Source: DASSUW01 sp963792385
Lineage (GTDB): Bacteria > Actinomycetota > Thermoleophilia > Solirubrobacterales > Solirubrobacteraceae
Assembly: GCA_963792385.1 (NCBI GenBank)
Contig: CAWBVZ010000003.1
Location: 434,001-498,000, forward strand
DNA: 64,000 bases
Direction: 5' to 3'
The translations under genes were made by a program, and so were the position numbers. Positions 34,677-42,348 of the stretch are shown piece after piece (the stretch's first letter is position 1; each line of letters starts with the position of its first letter). The notes beneath the pieces are model-generated. The model made no database searches and was not told the DNA's origin. It saw only the letters and a list, made by a program, of their open reading frames with translations.

Positions 34677-35297
34677 TCAGGGTCGCCGCGGTAGGAGGGC
34701 ATGCCCGTCGAGCACCGACTGGGCTACCTCGACCACGCGGCGCCCGCTCGCGCGCGAATGGTCGCGTAGGAGCTCGAACGCCTCCCGCTCGTCGACGCTG
34801 TGGCGCTCCATCAGAATCCCCTTGGCGCGCTCGATCACACCGCGCCGCTCGAGCGCGCCCTCGAGCTGCTCGACCTTGTCGTTCAGCCGGCTGGCCTCGC
34901 GGTACCGGCGCACGGCGATCTCGATCGCCCCCTGCACCGACTCCGGGTCCATCGACTCCACGTACGCGGAGATCCCGCTCTCGGCCGCTCTCGAGAGGAA
35001 GTCGACGTCGGCACCGGCCAGCTGCGCGATCACGGGGCCGGACGCGAACTCGACGGCCTCGGCGATCAGCGCCAGCGCGTGCTCGTCGTCGTGGTGGACG
35101 ACCACGATCGCAACCTGCGGGTCCTCACGCGCGATCAGCTCGACCGCCTCGCGAACCGACACTGCGTACGGCGTCACTTCATGGCCGAGCTCGGCGAGTA
35201 CCGCGTGCAGCCCGCGCAACGCCTTCTCGTCCTCGTCTGCGATCAGCACCCGAAGGTGGGTCTCAGCGATGGAACTTCCGGCTGTTGAGGACATCAT
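34677..35297 (-). CDS. ANTAR-domain regulator with degenerate receiver
   Basis: A 206-residue protein. The N-terminal 125 residues look like a response-regulator receiver (LRVLIADEDEKALRGL). The expected phospho-acceptor segment reads VAIVVVHHDDEH without an Asp at the usual place, and the conserved Lys after GISAYVE is missing. A coiled segment and a C-terminal ANTAR RNA-binding domain follow (RRGVIERAKGILMERHSVDEREAFELLRDHSRASGRRV in pieces). ANTAR proteins bind paired hairpins in mRNA leaders to prevent termination. The degenerate receiver suggests phosphorylation-independent control. It is divergent from a SigB-type sigma gene. Confidence 0.87.
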   Translation of the reverse strand: MMSSTAGSSIAETHLRVLIADEDEKALRGLHAVLAELGHEVTPYAVSVREAVELIAREDPQVAIVVVHHDDEHALALIAEAVEFASGPVIAQLAGADVDFLSRAAESGISAYVESMDPESVQGAIEIAVRRYREASRLNDKVEQLEGALERRGVIERAKGILMERHSVDEREAFELLRDHSRASGRRVVEVAQSVLDGHALLPRRP

Positions 35298-35394
35298 TGA
35301 GCGACTACACTGGTCCGGCTGCGACCTAGAGACCCGTCGCAGCCCTCAGGCGCCCCACACCCCGGCGCATCCAGTAACGCGAACGGGGAAGGGT

Positions 35395-36219
35395 TTGGAA
35401 TCGATCGATCATCAGGTGGACCATGGCGCGTCGAGCGGAGGATATCCCCCTAGCTCGGATGATCGTGCGGCGCGCTCCCGTGAGGACCGGCGCCTGCTCG
35501 AGCGCTATCACCGCCACGGCGATCGGGTTGCTCGCGAGGCCCTGGTTCAGCGATTCCTGCCGCTTGCCCGCCAGCTTGCACGCCGGTACCAGCGCGGCAG
35601 CGAGCCGCTCGACGACCTCATCCAGGTCGCCTCGCTCGGCCTGCTGAAGGCGATCGACCGGTTCGAGCCCGAGCGGCCGACCGCGTTCTCCTCGTTCGCC
35701 GTGCCGACGATCCTCGGCGAGCTCAAGCGCCACTTCCGTGACAAGGGCTGGTCGGTGCGCGTGCCGCGCGACCTGCAGGAGATGGCCGTCCGCGTCGACC
35801 GCGTAGGCGAGGAGCTCGCACGCGCCCTGGGCCGGGCGCCGACGCCGCAGGAGATCGCCGATCACGTCGGCATCACTGTCGAGCGCGTCCTCGAGGCGCG
35901 CGAGGCCGCGGGCGCGTACCGCGCGATCTCGCTCGACCGCCCGCGCGACGACGACGAGGACGGCGACGGCCTCTCGGACTCGATGGGTCTCGAGGACCCG
36001 GGCTTCGGCCGGGCCGAGCACGCCGCGACGGTCGAGCGCCTGATGTCCGTACTGACCGAGCGTGAACGCGAGGTGCTTCGCCTGCGCTTCGCGGAGGACC
36101 TCACGCAGTCCGAGATCGGCGACCGGGTGGGCGTCTCGCAGATGCACGTCTCGCGCCTGATCCGCCAGGCGGTGGCGCGGCTGCGCGAGGAGGCCGAGGA
36201 CGAGCGCGACGTGGCGTGA
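35395..36219 (+). CDS. SigB/SigF/SigG-family RNA polymerase sigma factor (first)
   Basis: About 260-274 residues with regions 2 to 4 of group 3 sigma factors: RRYQRGSEPLDDLIQVASLGLLKAIDRFEP (region 2), the ELKRHFRDKGWSVRVPRDLQE signature typical of SigB/F/G, region 3 (QEIADHVGITVERVLEA), and region 4 with the helix-turn-helix LTQSEIGDRVGVSQMHVSRL. Such factors are held by RsbW-type anti-sigma kinases, of which two are encoded nearby. The start is uncertain: TTG 35395 or GTG 35416. A TACACT hexamer lies at 35306-35311. It is probably a general stress sigma factor. Confidence 0.9.
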   Translation: MESIDHQVDHGASSGGYPPSSDDRAARSREDRRLLERYHRHGDRVAREALVQRFLPLARQLARRYQRGSEPLDDLIQVASLGLLKAIDRFEPERPTAFSSFAVPTILGELKRHFRDKGWSVRVPRDLQEMAVRVDRVGEELARALGRAPTPQEIADHVGITVERVLEAREAAGAYRAISLDRPRDDDEDGDGLSDSMGLEDPGFGRAEHAATVERLMSVLTEREREVLRLRFAEDLTQSEIGDRVGVSQMHVSRLIRQAVARLREEAEDERDVA

Positions 36220-36251
36220 CCTCGAGGGCGGCGACGGGTACGATCGCCGCC

Positions 36252-36581
36252 ATGGAGCACTGGGACCTGCGTACGCTCGCCGTCGAGCCTCACCAGCCGC
36301 GGATCCTGCACTCTGCGCGCGGCGAGGCTAGGTCGATCGCGATCCACCTACCCGCCGGTGAGTCGCTTCAGGAGCACCAGGTCCACGAGCGCGCCTATCT
36401 CGTGGTGTTGGACGGAACGATCGAGATCTCCAACGGAGGGGAGCCGATCGCCGGCGATTCGGGGTTCGTCGCGGTGTTCGATCCGCACGAGCGTCATGAG
36501 GTACGGGCCACCAAGGACGCACGGTTGCTGCTCTTGCTGGCACCATGGCCGGGAGACGGCCATCCGGGGGCACGCGACTAG
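36252..36581 (+). CDS. cupin-domain protein
   Basis: A 109-residue single-domain beta barrel. The first cupin motif reads LPAGESLQEHQVHERAYLVVLDG and the second SGFVAVFDPHERHEVRA, with His residues suited to a metal. ATG 36252 lies 7 nt after TACGAT (36239-36244), itself part of a GGGTACGAT stretch. It sits between a sigma-factor gene and an ABC ATPase gene. The ligand and reaction are unknown. Confidence 0.78.
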   Translation: MEHWDLRTLAVEPHQPRILHSARGEARSIAIHLPAGESLQEHQVHERAYLVVLDGTIEISNGGEPIAGDSGFVAVFDPHERHEVRATKDARLLLLLAPWPGDGHPGARD

Positions 36582-36596
36582 GGGAGGAGAAACCGA

Positions 36597-37787
36597 ATGG
36601 CAGAGATCCAGTTCAAGGAGATCACCAAGCGGTATCCGGACGGCTTCGAGGCCGTCAAGGCAATCGACCTGGACATCAACGACGGCGAGTTCATGATCCT
36701 CGTGGGCCCGTCCGGCTGTGGGAAGTCGACAGCGCTGCGGATGATCGCGGGGCTCGAGGACATCACCGAGGGCGACCTCATGATCGGCGGCGAGCGCGTC
36801 AACGACCTCGCGCCGCGCGACCGGGACATCGCGATGGTGTTCCAGAACTACGCGCTCTACCCGCACATGACGGTGCGCGACAACATGGGCTTCGCGCTCA
36901 AGCTCGCCAAGACCGACAAGGGCGAGATCGACCGCAAGGTCAGCGAGGCGGCGAAGATCCTCGATCTCGAGCAGCACCTCGAGCGCAAGCCGGCGAACCT
37001 CTCGGGCGGCCAGCGCCAGCGCGTCGCGATGGGGCGCGCGATCGTGCGCGACCCGAAGGTGTTCCTGATGGACGAGCCGCTCTCGAACCTCGACGCGAAG
37101 CTGCGCGTGCAGATGCGCACCCAGGTCGCGCGGATCCAGCACCAGCTCGGCACCACGATGGTGTACGTGACGCACGATCAGACCGAGGCGATGACGCTCG
37201 GCGACCGCGTCGCGGTGATGCGCGCCGGGCTGATCCAGCAGGTCGACACGCCGGCGAACCTGTACGACAGCCCGCAGAACCTGTTCGTGGCCGGGTTCAT
37301 CGGCTCGCCGTCGATGAACTTCCTGCCGGGCCGGCTCGAGGGCGACGTCGTGAAGACGCCGATCGGTGACCTGACGCTGCCCGACCAGCTGCGGCAGGCG
37401 ATGCAGCGGCGGGAAGCCGGCGCGCGTGACGTGATCGTCGGCGTCCGGCCGGAGCAGTTCGAGGACGCGGCGGTCGAGCAGGACGAGCACGCGGACCGGC
37501 ACAAGTTCCGCGCCCACGTCGATGTCGTCGAGTCGATGGGCTCGGAGCTGTACGTCTACTTCGACGTCGAGTCCCAGGGCATGGACTCCGACGAGCTGAG
37601 CGAGCTCGCGGCCGACTCGGGCGTGGAGGACCTCCCGAGCCACGGCGACGGCCAGCAGATCGTCGCGCGCCTGTCTTCGGAGAGCAAGGCCAGCCCAGGC
37701 GCCGAGATCGAGCTCACAGTCGATCTCACCACGCTCAAGCTGTTCGCGGCGGACGACGGCCGCAGCTTGACGACCGCGGCCTCCTAG
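36597..37787 (+). CDS. ABC transporter ATPase, UgpC/MsmX-like (sugar import type)
   Basis: A 396-residue ATPase with Walker A VGPSGCGKSTALRM, Q-loop VFQNYALYPHM, signature LSGGQRQRVAMGRA, Walker B VFLMDEPLSNLD and the H-loop VTHDQTEAM. The C-terminal 130 residues form OB/TOBE domains (VGVRPEQFED) as in CUT1 sugar transporters (MsmX, UgpC). No permease or binding protein is encoded nearby, so it is probably a shared ATPase that energises several sugar importers elsewhere. A clear GGGGAGGAG site lies 6-8 nt before ATG 36597. Confidence 0.9.
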   Translation: MAEIQFKEITKRYPDGFEAVKAIDLDINDGEFMILVGPSGCGKSTALRMIAGLEDITEGDLMIGGERVNDLAPRDRDIAMVFQNYALYPHMTVRDNMGFALKLAKTDKGEIDRKVSEAAKILDLEQHLERKPANLSGGQRQRVAMGRAIVRDPKVFLMDEPLSNLDAKLRVQMRTQVARIQHQLGTTMVYVTHDQTEAMTLGDRVAVMRAGLIQQVDTPANLYDSPQNLFVAGFIGSPSMNFLPGRLEGDVVKTPIGDLTLPDQLRQAMQRREAGARDVIVGVRPEQFEDAAVEQDEHADRHKFRAHVDVVESMGSELYVYFDVESQGMDSDELSELAADSGVEDLPSHGDGQQIVARLSSESKASPGAEIELTVDLTTLKLFAADDGRSLTTAAS

Positions 37788-37791
37788 CCGC

Positions 37792-38682
37792 TCACTGCTT
37801 TCGCCGCTGCTGACGCGGCGGGGGGCGCCGGCGCCATTTGCGCCGGCGCTCCTCGCGGCGCAACTGCTCGAGCACGTCATCGCTCCACTCGTGGGTGCGC
37901 AGGACGCGGTAGCGATCGCGCGCGACGCGGAGGTAGGCGTCGGTCTCCGTCTCGCCGTCGGCGATCAGGCCGCCCGCCTTCAGGAGCTCGACCACGGGCT
38001 CGTACTCCTCGGCGAACCAGTGTCGCGCGACCTCGGCGCGATCCATGTAGGTGCGGCGGTTCTGCATCGCCCGGAAGCCCCACGCCTCGACGGCTTCCGC
38101 GAGCACGCCGAAGTCCCACGGATCCGACACGCTGATCCGCTCGCGCGCCTCGGCCGGGAGCGGCACGCGCTCGCGGAACAGTCGCTCGTGGTCCTTCAGC
38201 GGCAGGTCGGAGACGAGCGTCTCCTGAGTCAGCGGCAGGCGCGTCTCGACCTCGACCACGTACGCGTCGATGTCGGTGCGCCCGAGCGACTTGGCCACCG
38301 AGACGCGGTGGTGGCCATCGCGCACGAAGTAGAGGTCGCCGATCTTGTACAGCGACACCGGCGGGAACGCCTCGCCGCGCCGCTGCGCGGCGGCGATGCG
38401 CTCCCAGCGGCTGCGCAGCCGGGCCGACGTCGGCCGTAGGCCGCGGTCGAAGTCCACCGCGCGGTCGACGCTGCCGACGATCGCGTCCAGCGGCACGACG
38501 CGCAGGCCCAGGTCGTGCTGGCCGATCCGCCCGAGCGCCTCCACGACCTCCTCGAACGGCAGCATGAGCGCGACGTCGTCGGGCTCGCGCCGGAGCCTGC
38601 GACTGATATCGGCGAGGAGACGCGCCCGTCGGGCGCGGGTGAAGTCGGACTGGGCGTCTGAGCCGGGAAAGCCCGTGCTCAC
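37792..38682 (-). CDS. ParB-like/DUF4032-type protein
   Basis: About 296 residues. Residues 100-140 contain VSLYKIGDLYFVRDGHHRVSVAKSLG, a ParB/Srx-like GxxRxxA-type box with the conserved Asp-Gly-His-His-Arg core. The remainder is helical with a strongly basic tail (RREERRRKWRRR). Related proteins in actinobacteria are annotated as ParB-nuclease-like or DUF4032 and their role is unknown. GTG 38682 is preferred over ATG 38718 because it avoids overlap with the STAS gene and has GGTGAGGC upstream. It is in the same direction as that STAS gene. Confidence 0.75.
   Translation of the reverse strand: MSTGFPGSDAQSDFTRARRARLLADISRRLRREPDDVALMLPFEEVVEALGRIGQHDLGLRVVPLDAIVGSVDRAVDFDRGLRPTSARLRSRWERIAAAQRRGEAFPPVSLYKIGDLYFVRDGHHRVSVAKSLGRTDIDAYVVEVETRLPLTQETLVSDLPLKDHERLFRERVPLPAEARERISVSDPWDFGVLAEAVEAWGFRAMQNRRTYMDRAEVARHWFAEEYEPVVELLKAGGLIADGETETDAYLRVARDRYRVLRTHEWSDDVLEQLRREERRRKWRRRPPPRQQRRKQ
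37825..37849 (+). terminator. hairpin inside the 3' end of the convergent gene
   Basis: GCGCCGGCGC is repeated as its own complement around a CATTT loop, giving a perfect 10-bp stem 38 nt after the ABC ATPase stop codon. It also lies within the Arg-rich end of the convergent ParB-like coding sequence. It could end plus-strand transcription; no T-run follows. Confidence 0.4.
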
Positions 38683-38695
38683 CCTCGGCGGCGCC

Positions 38696-39061
38696 TCACC
38701 CGCCTGCGCCGACGGCATCGCCGTCGAGCGCGTCGTCCAACGACTTGACCAGCGTGAAGACGCCGTCGAGACCGGTGATCCGGAACGTCTTCACGATGGC
38801 GTCATTGTCGCAGACGACCACGAGCGAACCGCCTCGCAGCTTGAGGCGGCGGTGGGCCCCGATCAGCACGCCGAGGCTGGATGAGTCGATAAATGTCGTG
38901 GCGGTGAGATCCACGATCACGTTTGAGCGGCCCTCGTCGATCGGGGCCGAGACGCGCTGTTTGAACTCGGGCGCGGTGAAGAGATCGATCTCCCCGTGGA
39001 CGGCGACGACCTGCGTATCGCCGTTCAGCTTGCGGTCGGTGATCGCGAACTCCACGCCCAT
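38696..39061 (-). CDS. STAS-domain anti-sigma factor antagonist (RsbV-like)
   Basis: A 121-residue STAS domain: AVHGEIDLFTAPEFKQRV at the start and the phospho-acceptor loop TTFIDSSSLGVLIG near residue 57. In partner switching, the unphosphorylated form binds the RsbW kinase and frees the sigma factor. It lies upstream of the ParB-like gene and about 40 bp downstream of a pair of RsbW-related genes on the same strand, so it belongs to one regulatory cluster. Which kinase it serves cannot be read from sequence. Confidence 0.92.
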   Translation of the reverse strand: MGVEFAITDRKLNGDTQVVAVHGEIDLFTAPEFKQRVSAPIDEGRSNVIVDLTATTFIDSSSLGVLIGAHRRLKLRGGSLVVVCDNDAIVKTFRITGLDGVFTLVKSLDDALDGDAVGAGG

Positions 39062-39100
39062 CAGCCTGTCAGGTGACTGCCCGGCCTCCGCCGGTTCGAA

Positions 39101-39496
39101 TCATCGGCCGTTGGTGTAGGCAAGCCGCACGTGGAGGTACTCGATGTCCCCCTCGGGAGTGACGGAGAGCTCGTCGGCCAACTGCTCGATCACGTTGCCG
39201 ACGCCGGGCACGGCGGCGTCCACGATCAGCGCCTGGCCACCGCCTTGGCGCAGCGGTCCGACGCGCAGGAGGAGCGAGCGGTCGCCCGAGTCGAGCGCGA
39301 CGTTGATCTTGTCGTCGATGCTGTGCGCGGGCGCGCGCGCGGCGATCAGGTCGGCCACCAGGACGGCGTCGTCGAGGCGGTCGAGCGGCAGGTCGGCGCG
39401 CGCGGCGAGCATGCCGACGACGCGGCGGAGGATCGGGCCCACGAGCGGGCCGGAGGCGATGGAGACCGTTGTCGCCGGCTCTGGGGTGGTGTTCAC
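39101..39496 (-). CDS. degenerate RsbW-like protein
   Basis: A 131-residue protein translationally coupled (GTGA overlap) to the RsbW-like gene before it. Its middle (GPILRRVVGMLAARADLPLD, then RLDDAVLVADLIAARA) resembles the N-terminal helices of anti-sigma HATPases. The nucleotide-binding N box (E-A-C-T-N) and the G box are absent. It probably keeps the protein-protein fold without kinase activity. It may be a decoy or partner of the adjacent kinase or antagonists; this is inference. No named family is certain. Confidence 0.6.
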   Translation of the reverse strand: MNTTPEPATTVSIASGPLVGPILRRVVGMLAARADLPLDRLDDAVLVADLIAARAPAHSIDDKINVALDSGDRSLLLRVGPLRQGGGQALIVDAAVPGVGNVIEQLADELSVTPEGDIEYLHVRLAYTNGR

Positions 39497-39897
39497 GCGA
39501 CTCCCAGCCGCGGCCGGCATCGGAACGACATCGCGAGGCGGCTGCCACAGGTCGCGCCACGCTCGAGCTCGACGCCGTCTGCGAGCGCCGCGATCAGCGG
39601 AAGACCGAGGCCGGGACCTTCGAGGTCCGGGCTCGGGCCGATCCCGCGGCCGTAGTCGCACACGATCAGGTCGAGCCGGTCGCCGTTCGGCCGGATCACG
39701 ACGTCGATTGGGCCGGGCTCGTCCTCGTCGTAGGCGTGGCGCACGACGTTCGTGCAGGCCTCGGTGACGGCGAGCCGCATGTCCTCGACCAGATTGGCCG
39801 GGAGCTGCAGCGCCTCGGCGAACGCTCCGAGCACGTGCCGGATCACGGCCACGTTCTCGGGCCGTGCGGGGAGGGTGAGGCGCACGTCCGAGTTCAT
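39493..39897 (-). CDS. RsbW-like serine kinase/anti-sigma factor
   Basis: A 134-residue HATPase_c_2 protein. The N box VTEACTNVVRHAYDEDEPG and the ATP-lid region VCDYGRGIGPSPDLEGPGLGLPLI are intact. RsbW-type proteins sequester SigB-family sigma factors and phosphorylate STAS antagonists. ATG 39897 matches the length of the second copy at 51316; an upstream in-frame ATG at 40014 would add about 39 unconserved residues. It is followed by a degenerate relative and a STAS gene. Confidence 0.9.
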   Translation of the reverse strand: MNSDVRLTLPARPENVAVIRHVLGAFAEALQLPANLVEDMRLAVTEACTNVVRHAYDEDEPGPIDVVIRPNGDRLDLIVCDYGRGIGPSPDLEGPGLGLPLIAALADGVELERGATCGSRLAMSFRCRPRLGVA

Positions 39898-40145
39898 CGG
39901 CACAGGGCGCGAGCCGGACGATCGTCTGTGCCGCGACCGGATCCGATGCTCCTGGATGCCCGAGTTCTCTCGTGCGCTCCCTCGGAAAACGTGGGGAGAC
40001 TGTTCACTGGCCATAATCGACTTGATCTGCTCTACCCCGACTCAAGATCGCGGTAACAGCGCCGCTCGACCCGGTTCCGAAGTGAACCTCGCTCCGCGCA
40101 CGGTCGGGAGCATGACACAATCGAAGGCGAGGAGCGACGGGGGGA

Positions 40146-40550
40146 ATGGACCAGCGCGACGAGCCACGTGATGCCGCCAGCATCGACGCCCGAGGCATCA
40201 GGCCGCCGGCCGCGTACTCGATCGCCGAACGGCGGTCGGGCGACCGGGTGACCGTGCTCGTCCTGCACGGCGAGCTCGACCTCGCGGCCGCGCCGCAGCT
40301 GCGCGCGAGCGTCGACGACGTCGCGGCGGGCCGCGCGCTCGTGATCGACTTCTCCGAGGCCACGTTCATCGACTCGGCGGTGCTGAAGGAGTTGCTGCGG
40401 GCGCGTGCCGAGCTGTCCGCGCGCGACGTGCGGCTGCTGCTCGCGGCCGTCCCGCCACCGGTGCGGCGGCTGCTCGACCTCACGCGCACGTCTGAGCTGT
40501 TCGAGGACGCGCCGGATGCCGAGACGGCGATCAAGCGGCTGACCGGCTGA
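40146..40550 (+). CDS. STAS-domain anti-sigma factor antagonist (RsbV-like)
   Basis: A 134-residue STAS protein with a 25-residue polar lead, then VLVLHGELDLAAAPQL and the phospho-acceptor loop ATFIDSAVLKELLRA. A GGGGGGA site lies directly before ATG 40146. It is divergent from the RsbW-like gene; the 248 bp between them hold both promoters but no clear -10 pair. Its 3' end overlaps the convergent DUF1360-type gene by 20 bp. The role is as for other antagonists: release of a sigma factor when dephosphorylated. Confidence 0.9.
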   Translation: MDQRDEPRDAASIDARGIRPPAAYSIAERRSGDRVTVLVLHGELDLAAAPQLRASVDDVAAGRALVIDFSEATFIDSAVLKELLRARAELSARDVRLLLAAVPPPVRRLLDLTRTSELFEDAPDAETAIKRLTG

Positions 40551-41025
40551 CCGCCACCGGGCGCGGGGCGGCGGGGGTTTCGTGCGTGTTCGCGCCCGCG
40601 CACAGCCATTGGAAGCCCGCGTGCAGCATGTCGTTCCCGGCGGACGCGGCCAGCACCGTGGCGACGGTGCGGCCCGTCGCGGGCGCATGGAGCCGCAGGG
40701 CCACGAGCCCGAGCGCGGTCCAGGCGCCGGTGCAGCGCGTACACGTCAGCAACTCGCCGACGGCGTAGCGAAGCCGGCGGCCCTTCGGACGCCGGCGACC
40801 CGCCTGCTCCTCGACGAACGGCTGGCGGATCCAGCTCTCGACCTTCTCGTGGACGATCAGCTTCGAGAGCGCGAACGTGGCCGCGGCGAGGATCGGCACC
40901 TCGTCGCGAGCGACCGGCTCGCGCCCGCGGGCCGTCAGCGCGGCCGCGCCCAACAGCGCGCCATAGAGGGTCGTCAGGGCGGCGTAGTCCACCGCCTCGG
41001 TCGGCGTCTGCGTAGCCGGCTTCAT
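40531..41025 (-). CDS. DUF1360-type membrane protein
   Basis: About 164 residues. The segment ATFALSKLIVHEKVESWIRQPF followed by GELLTCTRCTGAWTALGLVALRL (a C-x-x-C in a Trp-containing membrane segment) is characteristic of DUF1360 proteins, which resemble sporulation protein YjcA of Bacillus. Two or three hydrophobic segments are present. ATG 41025 opens the conserved part; GTG 41145 would add a Pro/Ala-rich leader. A GGGTAG motif lies just before that upstream GTG. Function unknown. Confidence 0.78.
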   Translation of the reverse strand: MKPATQTPTEAVDYAALTTLYGALLGAAALTARGREPVARDEVPILAAATFALSKLIVHEKVESWIRQPFVEEQAGRRRPKGRRLRYAVGELLTCTRCTGAWTALGLVALRLHAPATGRTVATVLAASAGNDMLHAGFQWLCAGANTHETPAAPRPVAVSRSAA

Positions 41026-41182
41026 GAAGCTCAGATTGGGCGCGGGTTGGGGTCCGGCGGCAGCGGCCCGGGCTCGGGCGTCGGCGCCGGCGGCGCGGGC
41101 GGCGGTTCCGGCCGCGGGAGCGGGGAGGGAGCAGTCACAGCTCACGCCTACCCAGCCGGATGCCTGCTTAGCCCGTTAACGA

Positions 41183-41210
41183 CCGAGACGCCCTTGCTGG
41201 GGCGCCTCGG
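41183..41210. terminator. GC-rich hairpin in intergenic region
   Basis: CCGAG-A-CGCCC pairs with GGGGCG-C-CTCGG around a short TTGCT-containing loop, a strong stem of about 11 pairs with one mismatch. It lies downstream of the minus-strand gene ending at 41346 and could terminate it. No T-run is present. Confidence 0.4.
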
Positions 41211-41289
41211 CCTTGATGAGGAGGAGGGTTATCGCGCCCGCCGGAGTGTTGGAGGGCAGTCCTGCGACGCGACGATTATTTGATCCCCT

Positions 41290-41324
41290 CTGGACGCTTA
41301 ACGCAAACCAAACAGTGCGTCCAG
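41290..41324. other. stem-loop in AT-richer intergenic patch
   Basis: CTGGACGC (41290-41297) and GCGTCCAG (41317-41324) form a perfect 8-bp stem with a 19-nt AC-rich loop, in an unusually AT-rich patch for this genome. Together with the GC hairpin at 41183 it fills the roughly 320-bp gap 41026-41345. No coding sequence was recognised there. Confidence 0.4.
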
Positions 41325-41345
41325 AAAATGTTGGCGCGCCGACGC

Positions 41346-41675
41346 TCAGTGGGGCCGATCGGAGACCCGCTCGGCGTCCGGGAGGTCTCCCCGGCTCCCT
41401 TCGGCCTCGCCTCCGAGGCCGCCCTCGCCGCCCGCCGTACCTCCGCCGGTCCGCCCGCCCTCGGCGGCCTGCTCGCCGGAATGCTGGTCGGTGGACCCGA
41501 CGGGACTGTCGTCGTCCGGCGCGACGATCGCCGCCTCACTGCCGGGGGTTCCCTGCCCGTGGTCGCTGTCGACGGCGGACGAGCGGCGCTGCCGCCGCGT
41601 CGCGTTGAGCACGAAGAAGGTGACACCGGCGGCGACGATCAGCACGACGAGGATGGCGGCGACGACATAGCCCAT
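41346..41675 (-). CDS. small single-span membrane protein with acidic tail
   Basis: A 109-residue protein with one N-terminal membrane helix (MGYVVAAILVVLIVAAGVTF) followed by a basic patch (ATRRQRRSS) and a long Gly/Glu/Asp-rich, disordered cytoplasmic tail. The positive-inside patch places the tail inside the cell. No family is recognised. It is divergent from the PfpI-like gene. Confidence 0.6.
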   Translation of the reverse strand: MGYVVAAILVVLIVAAGVTFFVLNATRRQRRSSAVDSDHGQGTPGSEAAIVAPDDDSPVGSTDQHSGEQAAEGGRTGGGTAGGEGGLGGEAEGSRGDLPDAERVSDRPH

Positions 41676-41705
41676 GGCACAGGCCCTACCCGCGCCGGCC
41701 GCGGC

Positions 41706-41730
41706 GTGAAACGCGCGCGAGCCTGGGTAG
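41706..41730 (+). promoter_or_regulatory. candidate SigB/SigF-type promoter of the PfpI-like gene
   Basis: GGGTAG (41725-41730) lies 33 nt before ATG 41764, and GTGA (41706-41709) is 15 nt upstream of it. The -10 fits the GGGTA box of SigB/SigF-type promoters; the -35 is a poor match to GTTT. Confidence 0.4.
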
Positions 41731-41763
41731 CCCAATCGGAGACCACCGACCGAAAGGACCACC

Positions 41764-42348
41764 ATGGCGGACAAGCTTCAAGGCAAGCGGATCGCGTTCC
41801 TCGTCGCCCCCGAAGGCGTCGAGCAGGTAGAGCTGACCGAACCGTGGAAGGCAGTCACGGGCGAGGGCGCGACGCCTGAGCTGATCTCGCTCGAGAAGGG
41901 CGAGATCCAGGCCTTCAACCACCTCGACAAGGGCGACACGTTCCCCGTCGACCACACCGTGGCGGAGGCGAGCGCGTCCGACTACGACGCGCTCGTGCTG
42001 CCGGGCGGGGTCGCCAACCCGGACAGCCTGCGGATGGATGACGACGCCGTCGCGTTCGCGCGCGCATTCTTCGAGGCGGGCAAGCCGGTCGGCGTGATCT
42101 GCCACGGCCCGTGGACGCTGGTCGAGGCCGACGTCCTCCGCGGCCGCACGATCACGTCGTGGCCGTCGGTCAAGACGGACATCCGCAACGCGGGCGGCAA
42201 CTGGGTCGACGAGGAGGTCGTCGTCGACGAGGGCCTCGTGTCCTCGCGCAACCCGGACGATCTGCCGGCGTTCTGCGCCAAGATCGTCGAGGAGTTCTGC
42301 GAGGGCGTGCACGAGGGCCAGCGCGACAGCGTCGGCTCCGCTTCGTGA
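41764..42348 (+). CDS. DJ-1/PfpI-family protein
   Basis: A 194-residue type-1 glutamine-amidotransferase-like protein. The nucleophile elbow is GVICHGPWTLVEADVLRG (Cys near residue 115), with a Glu in PEGVEQVELT and the ALVLPGGVANPDSLR loop. Family members act as stress chaperones, deglycases or proteases; which applies here is unknown. GAAAGGACC lies upstream of ATG 41764. The next gene overlaps its stop (GTGA). A GGGTAG element suggests control by a SigB-like factor. Confidence 0.9.
   Translation: MADKLQGKRIAFLVAPEGVEQVELTEPWKAVTGEGATPELISLEKGEIQAFNHLDKGDTFPVDHTVAEASASDYDALVLPGGVANPDSLRMDDDAVAFARAFFEAGKPVGVICHGPWTLVEADVLRGRTITSWPSVKTDIRNAGGNWVDEEVVVDEGLVSSRNPDDLPAFCAKIVEEFCEGVHEGQRDSVGSAS

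Noticed and set aside
41026..41145. N-terminal extension of the DUF1360-type protein from GTG 41145
   Set aside because: The extra 40 residues are Ala/Pro/Arg low-complexity sequence, and the GGGTAG motif would place a transcript start inside or after that codon. ATG 41025 fits the family.
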